Shown here piece by piece: positions 63,752-64,000 of a stretch of DNA of 64,000 nucleotides. Under the pieces are notes generated by a model that saw only the letters and a program-made list of their open reading frames with translations, searched no databases and was not told the DNA's origin. Source of the DNA: CAYZXL01 sp964482435 (GTDB lineage Bacteria; Auribacterota; JABMQX01); the NCBI GenBank assembly GCA_964482435.1, contig CAYZXL010000001.1, positions 124,001 through 188,000 of the forward strand. The letters are read 5' to 3'. The position numbers and the translations under genes are program-made. Each line of letters begins with the position of its first letter. Position 1 is the first letter of the stretch.

Positions 63752-64000
63752 ATGAAGGCTAAGAACCTGTTGGCCCGTGCGCTATCCGGCTTAGGGGCAC
63801 TGCTGGCGGTTGCGATAGCCGGATTATTTGCAGAACCGGCTGTCTTCGATGAAGAGGCAGAAGAGGAGACGACCCAGCCGGAAGAAGCTGCTGACACAGA
63901 GCCGGCTGGCGGCGGAATGATTGACACGTCAAGCTGGGACGAGCTGTCGAAGCAGGTGCTCCCCAAGGTCATCGAAAGCAACCTCGATTTCGGGACGCTC
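63752..64000 (+). CDS. Exported paralogue of the preceding protein (cut by window edge)
   Basis: The first 83 codons are present. A signal peptide (LLARALSGLGALLAVAIAGLF) is followed by an acidic linker (FDEEAEEETTQPEEAADTEP). Then SSWDELSKQVLPKVIESNLD matches the ATGWDDLSKEVIPKVLEMSLD segment in the second half of the previous protein. So it lacks the first half of that protein. An AAAAAGGAG site precedes the ATG by seven bases. Spacing from the preceding stop is 70 bases, so they are probably co-transcribed. Confidence 0.75.
   Translation, partial: MKAKNLLARALSGLGALLAVAIAGLFAEPAVFDEEAEEETTQPEEAADTEPAGGGMIDTSSWDELSKQVLPKVIESNLDFGTL

Overview
The window reads as a GC-rich chromosome segment from an uncultured bacterium of the Planctomycetota/Verrucomicrobiota (PVC) kind, or of a candidate phylum with a similar lifestyle. 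This is inferred from gene content only: Tat-exported Gfo/Idh/MocA oxidoreductases, very large secreted multidomain proteins, CotH-kinase proteins with lamin-tail domains, BlaR1/BlaI pairs with leucine-rich repeats, FG-GAP proteins and REP-like intergenic repeats. No rRNA, tRNA, CRISPR array, complete insertion sequence or prophage was found.
1-6040 (minus): a compact surface-polysaccharide operon (Wzx-type flippase, F420H2-dehydrogenase-beta-like Fe-S protein, polysaccharide pyruvyl transferase, start of a family 2 glycosyltransferase), preceded by a Tat-exported oxidoreductase. 6521-14814 (plus): a Tat-exported sugar-isomerase-like protein and a 2177-residue secreted metzincin with Ig-like and IPT/TIG modules.
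14997-20527 (minus): a three-gene unit of a BlaI repressor, a membrane LRR protein and an M56 (BlaR1-like) peptidase whose sensor part is an LRR domain. A sigma70-type promoter overlapped by an inverted repeat lies upstream. I consider this the best candidate for an undescribed signalling system here.
20528-27312: a decayed oxidoreductase fragment, a coupled pair (106-residue unknown plus predicted outer-membrane barrel), a metallophosphoesterase, an amidohydrolase, a free-standing Lrp/AsnC ligand-binding protein, a small helical protein and several gene-poor stretches with repeats. 27313-36637: a CotH-kinase protein, a secreted protein with a C39-like peptidase domain, a xylose-isomerase-like enzyme with one changed metal ligand, and a DUF401 permease.
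36810-45073: housekeeping genes hom, a TPR protein, rdgB, dxr, rseP (with three PDZ domains) and folC. 45358-52688: two large secreted glycosidase-like proteins, followed by a duplicated 5' gene fragment at 54187-54270, a PGPGW membrane protein and a small HTH protein.
55000-64000: an FG-GAP protein, glmM, a full-length glmM paralogue that has lost its catalytic serine and two metal aspartates, a glutamate-semialdehyde-type aldehyde dehydrogenase, and two tandem paralogous exported proteins of unknown function, the second cut by the window edge. Three large secreted proteins (8281-14814, 27313-31476, 31860-34106) end in a similar C-terminal module that may be a sorting or anchoring domain.
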